DNA from: DATLED01 sp963750255 | Lineage (GTDB): Bacteria; Actinomycetota; Acidimicrobiia; Acidimicrobiales; CADCTF01 | Length of the DNA: 64,000 nucleotides | NCBI GenBank assembly: GCA_963750255.1 | Contig: CAVVPZ010000008.1 | Coordinates: 806,001-870,000, forward strand | Direction: 5' to 3' | In this document: piece by piece, positions 60,949 to 64,000 of the stretch | Layout of the letters: each line of letters begins with the position of its first letter | Position numbering within the stretch: the stretch's first letter is position 1 | Position numbers and translations under genes: made by a program | The notes under the pieces: generated by a model | Told to the model about the DNA's origin: nothing | The model's database searches: none | What the model saw: the letters and a program-made list of their open reading frames with translations, nothing else

Positions 60949-61978
60949 CTAGCGGGGTCGGCGTCTCCGCCACGACGCCGTGATCGCCGGCGGCTGGTAT
61001 CCGCCATCGGCCACGTTGAGGTTGGTACCCGGCGGCACGAGTTCGTCGATGCGGTCGAGCACGCCATCGTCGAGTCGGACATCCTCTGCGCCCAGCTGAC
61101 CCTCGAGCTGTTCCATCGTGCGGGGGCCGATGATGGCCGCTGACACCGCGGGATGGTTGATCACGAACGCCAACGCAAGGTGGATGAGCGGCACGCCGGC
61201 CTCGGCGGCGAGCTTCTCGAGTTCTTCGATGACGTCGAGCTTCTTCTGGTTGCCGGGAAGGGAGAAGTCGAAACGGGCCGGCGTGCGCGACGCCCGGCCA
61301 CCGGTCGGCTGGTCCATCCCCTTGCGGTACTTCCCGCTCAGCCAGCCACCCGCCAGCGGGCGACCACGGGATGACCCCCATGCCGTACTTCTGACACGTG
61401 GGAAGCACGTCTTTCTCGATCGACCGCACGAAGATCGAGTAGGGCGGCTGCTCGCACCGGAAGCGTTCACGGCCCCGCTTCTCGGCGGTCCACTGGGCCT
61501 CGACGATCTCGTGGGCCGGGAACGTCGACGAGCCGAAGACGCGGATCTTGCCTGCGTGCACCAGGTCGGACAGGGCGCCAAGGGTCTCGTCGATGTCGGT
61601 GGCGGCGTCAGGGCGGTGGACCTGATAGAGGTCGATGTAGTCGGTCTGCAGCCGCCGGAGGCTGCTCTCGACCTCACGCACGATCCAGCGCCGCGAGTTC
61701 CCCTGGTGGTTGGGATCGGTGCCCATGGTGCCGTGGAACTTGGTGGCCAGCACGACGTCGTCGCGGCGACCTTGAAGGGCCTTGCCGACGATCTCCTCGG
61801 ACTCGCCGCCGCTGTAGACGTCGGCAGTGTCGATGAAGTTGATGCCGGCGTCGAGCGCTCGGTGGATGACCTTGATCGAGTCGTCGTGATCGGGGTTGCC
61901 GATCTTGCCGAACATCATCGCCCCGAGGCAGAGGGGGCTGACCTTGATTCCGGTAGCGCCGAGCGTCCGCATTCTCAT
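60949..61978 (-). CDS. Aldo/keto reductase, one frameshift
   Basis: About 342 aa. N-terminal part: MRTLGATGIKVSPLCLGAMMFG, NFIDTADVYSGGESEEIVGKAL (Asp, Tyr), VVLATKFHG (Lys) and YIDLYQVHRPD (His). After IPWSP the frame breaks near 61355; one fewer C restores LAGGWLSGKYRKGMDQPTGG and the rest (GVPLIHLALAFVINHPAVSAAIIGPRTMEQLEGQLGA) to the stop at 60949. NADPH-dependent carbonyl reduction is expected. An AGGAGGC site precedes ATG 61978. The 140 bases downstream, before the next AKR, contain only that gene's promoter. Confidence 0.82.
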
Positions 61979-62004
61979 GCCTCCTGCTTAGCGCTCCCCA
62001 GGGC

Positions 62005-63123
62005 TCAGAGTTGGAAGTGGAGGACGCCGGCCTCTTCGAAGGCCTCGGCTCGGCCGGCGAGGCGCAAGTGTTCGAGGTGGGCGTAGGTCTCCGACTCGGC
62101 CATCGATCCCCAGCGCTCCTTACGGAACAGGTGGTGGGAGAAATCCTCGACCGTCCCCCGCCGGTCGGGCATCTCGCCCGCCGCCGACTCGAGTTTGGTC
62201 AGCCGCTCGAGGTGGTGCTCCTTGATTGCCTCGGTGCGCCCGGGGAGATCGTCGAAGGGATGACCGTGGGCCGGGAGCACCTTGGAGACGCCGTCGAGGG
62301 CGGCGACCCGGTCGAGGGAGGAGAAGAACAGGGCCAGCGGATCGCGACCCGAGTTCATGCCCGAGATGTGGGGCGTGATGGTCGGCAGGACATGGTCGCC
62401 GGAGAGCACCACGCCAGCCTCGGGGTCGTGGAGGCACAGGTGGTCGAGGGTATGGCCAGGCGTGTGAACGGCGAACCACTCGCGGCCCGCCAACTTGATC
62501 ACGTCGCCGTGCTTGAGGCGCACGTTGGGCTCGGGCGGTCCGAAATGCTGCATGCCCCGCTTGGCCGCCCGCGAACTCATCAGGCGGTATTGGAGGCGGC
62601 GACGCAGGGGGGGCTTGAAGTTGCTCTTGGTGCCCCACGGGGTGGCGCCGCCACCCCAGGGCATCGAACCGGCCGAAGGATCGCGGGGCTTGGGGAGGTC
62701 GTCCGGATGCACGTCGTGCACGACCGCATCCTCCGCGGCGTCGTCATGGGAGTGCGGCGTCCACCACGAGCGGAACGCGGAGTGGGTGATGACGTCGGCC
62801 GCACCCGACTCCTCGACCAACTTGCCGACGCCACCGAAGTGGTCGGGGTGGGAGTGGGTGATGATCACCGAGTGCACGTCGGTCACTTTGAATCCGCCGT
62901 CACCGAGTCGGTCGACGATGGCCTTCCACGACGCCGGACCCGGCAGCCCGGGATCGACGATGGCGAGGCCCCGGTCGTCCTGCAGGGCGTACATGTTCAC
63001 GTGCCCGAGGCCTGGCATCGAGATCGGCAACTGCATGCGCAGGACCCCGGGAGCCACCTCGCTTACCTCGGTTCCCGCCGGTTCTTGTTCCTGCCTCATG
63101 ACGCGCTTGTGCTCGGCCCCCAT
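62005..63123 (-). CDS. Metallo-beta-lactamase-fold hydrolase
   Basis: A 372-aa MBL-fold protein. Zinc ligands: IITHSHPDHFGGVGKL (HxHxDH), HTPGHTLDHLCL, and SGDHVLPTITPHISG with a final His in LPAHGHPFDDL. The family includes glyoxalase II- and thioesterase-like enzymes that act on thioesters. An ~80-residue insertion after the first motif is Pro/His rich. ATG 63123 lies 7 bases after TAGCAT (63131-63136), and the TetR-type palindrome abuts that box; the in-frame TTG at 63153 falls inside the operator and is rejected. Confidence 0.85.
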   Translation of the reverse strand: MGAEHKRVMRQEQEPAGTEVSEVAPGVLRMQLPISMPGLGHVNMYALQDDRGLAIVDPGLPGPASWKAIVDRLGDGGFKVTDVHSVIITHSHPDHFGGVGKLVEESGAADVITHSAFRSWWTPHSHDDAAEDAVVHDVHPDDLPKPRDPSAGSMPWGGGATPWGTKSNFKPPLRRRLQYRLMSSRAAKRGMQHFGPPEPNVRLKHGDVIKLAGREWFAVHTPGHTLDHLCLHDPEAGVVLSGDHVLPTITPHISGMNSGRDPLALFFSSLDRVAALDGVSKVLPAHGHPFDDLPGRTEAIKEHHLERLTKLESAAGEMPDRRGTVEDFSHHLFRKERWGSMAESETYAHLEHLRLAGRAEAFEEAGVLHFQL

Positions 63124-63136
63124 GGGGGCGATGCTA

Positions 63137-63154
63137 CTTGACCGTTCGGTCAAG
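63137..63154. promoter_or_regulatory. TetR operator between MBL hydrolase and LLM oxidoreductase
   Basis: CTTGACCG-TT-CGGTCAAG has perfectly matched 8-base arms and lies directly against the -10 box of the MBL gene (63131-63136), 26 bases upstream of the LLM start. A repressor here would shut off both divergent genes. The arms match the operator beside the TetR gene (30483-30500) in 15 of 16 bases. Confidence 0.75.
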
Positions 63155-63179
63155 TGACCGAGACCAAGAGGGGGCAGTG

Positions 63180-64000
63180 ATGCGAATCGGCACCGGGATC
63201 GGGTACGCCAACGGGATGAAGGAGGCGGCCCGCCACGTCGCCGACCTCGAGAGCGCCGGGGTCGACGTGGTCTGGGTGGCCGAGGCCTACGGGGTCGACG
63301 GCGTGTCGCTCATGGGCTACCTCGCCGCCATCACCGAGCGGGTGCAGATCGGATCGGGCATCTTGCCCATCTACACCCGTACCCCCACGCTGCTGGCCAT
63401 GACCGCGGCGGGCGTCGACCTGCTGTCAGGCGGTCGGTGCATCCTCGGCTTGGGCGCGTCGGGGCCCCAGGTCATCGAGGGATTTCACGGGGTGCCCTAC
63501 GACGCGCCGCTGGGCCGTACCCGGGAGATCATCGACATCTGCCGCAAGGTGTGGCGCCGCGAGGTGGTCGAGCACGACGGGCCCAAGTATCACCTGCCGC
63601 TTCCCGAGGGCCAGGGCACGGGCTTGGGCAAGGCCCTCAAGCTCATCACCCACCCGGTGCGCGACTCGATCCCGATCTACGTCGCCGCCCTCGGGCCGAA
63701 GAACGTCGAGATGACGGCCGAGGTGGCCGACGGATGGATCCCCACGCTGTTTTGGCCCGAGCGGGCCGGCGACGTCTGGGGTGAGGCCCTGGCCAAGGGC
63801 GGAGCCAACCGAGCCGGCGACCTCGCCCCGCTCGAGGTCGTGGCCGGGGGCGCAGTCGCCATCGGCGAAGGACTCGAACACCTGCGAGATCGCGCCCGAC
63901 CTGGCATCGCCCTCTACGTCGGCGGCATGGGTGCCCGCGACAAGAACTTCTACAACCAGCTCTTCCGCCGGTACGGCTTCGACGACGCCAGCCGACGAGA
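63180..64000 (+). CDS. LLM-class F420-dependent oxidoreductase (partial, 3' end outside window)
   Basis: At least 273 aa, still open at the window edge. MRIGTGIGYANGMKEAARHVADLESAGVDVVWVAEAYGVDG begins the luciferase-like barrel; QIGSGILPIYTRTPTLLAMTAAGVDLLSGGRCILGLGASGPQV and IPIYVAALGPKNVEMTAEVADGWIP are characteristic of F420-dependent reductases related to Mer and Mtb LLM proteins. ATG 63180 has an AGGGGG site 8 bases upstream. It shares the divergent promoter region and TetR operator with the MBL hydrolase. Confidence 0.88.
   Translation, partial: MRIGTGIGYANGMKEAARHVADLESAGVDVVWVAEAYGVDGVSLMGYLAAITERVQIGSGILPIYTRTPTLLAMTAAGVDLLSGGRCILGLGASGPQVIEGFHGVPYDAPLGRTREIIDICRKVWRREVVEHDGPKYHLPLPEGQGTGLGKALKLITHPVRDSIPIYVAALGPKNVEMTAEVADGWIPTLFWPERAGDVWGEALAKGGANRAGDLAPLEVVAGGAVAIGEGLEHLRDRARPGIALYVGGMGARDKNFYNQLFRRYGFDDASRR

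Noticed and set aside
60830..60950. Short GIDVGATRLGVLE-like peptide (ROK/FGGY-like) on the minus strand
   Set aside because: It decays into Pro/Arg noise after about 20 residues and lies in the promoter gap between two aldo/keto reductases; too little to call a kinase remnant.

Overview
The window is high-GC, gene-dense actinobacterial chromosome. The best guess is Acidimicrobiia (Ilumatobacter/Microthrix-like). Support comes from a SepH division protein, a B12-dependent ribonucleotide reductase, luciferase-like (probably F420-type) oxidoreductases, a 13E12-type HNH endonuclease behind an actinobacterial LexA box, and a pimB'-SRPBCC-ArsA cluster also known from Mycobacterium. No rRNA, tRNA, insertion sequence, CRISPR array or phage module was seen. 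No gene-free stretch exceeds 300 bases; the longest are 12400-12656 and 43080-43325.

Layout. 1-6109 (+): a tightly overlapping surface-glycan operon with a methyltransferase tail, two GT4 and two GT2 glycosyltransferases, a GT-C membrane transferase and a DUF2304 protein. 6113-10894 (-): a small membrane protein, a stand-alone Lrp/AsnC ligand domain, a DEDDh exonuclease/UvrC-like gene, a DPM1-like transferase and a flippase; the middle of this block is full of frameshifts. 10887-12399 (+): a zinc-ribbon protein and a NYN-domain protein. 12657-16971 (+): a small Cys-rich protein, sepH, queG and a PimB'-like mannosyltransferase. 16965-21396 (+): a membrane protein, SRPBCC, ArsA-like ATPase, a small ORF and a coiled-coil protein that looks like an SMC/Rad50 relative without its P-loop. 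21421-25417 (+): a baeRF-like protein, ROK glucokinase, an LLM oxidoreductase and an AlaC-like aminotransferase.

25419-29821 (-): a 1277-aa polymorphic toxin with an eCIS-cargo-like N-terminus and a 4-base-overlapped candidate immunity gene. 29876-33494: a TetR regulator, a PlsC-like acyltransferase, an ACT protein and glpK. 33535-36044 (-): a DUF222/HNH endonuclease with an SOS promoter and a Gfo/Idh oxidoreductase. 36213-38996: nrdJ. 39022-44294: a ParB-like protein, a histidine phosphatase, an SDR, a double-length acyl-CoA dehydrogenase and a second SDR. 44355-46904: an ABC-2 export operon. 46933-51243: a DsbA/FrnE protein, a PLP decarboxylase/lyase, a 39-aa basic protein, a PIG-L deacetylase, a DUF480-carboxymuconolactone decarboxylase fusion and an alkyltransferase-like protein. 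51219-57683: a lytic transglycosylase, a possible RHH protein, a cyclase-YHS protein and a two-gene ABC exporter. 57685-64000: two serine beta-lactamase-like hydrolases, two aldo/keto reductases, an MBL-fold hydrolase and a partial LLM oxidoreductase.

Two cross-cutting patterns matter. First, many genes start 6-8 bases after a TAnnnT -10 box with no Shine-Dalgarno, indicating widespread leaderless transcription and fixing several start codons. Second, at least a dozen conserved genes are split by apparent single-base frameshifts, most densely at 6.2-9.4 kb; this looks more like draft or long-read sequence error than gene decay. A near-identical TetR operator precedes the TetR gene and lies between the MBL hydrolase and LLM genes some 33 kb away, suggesting one small regulon.
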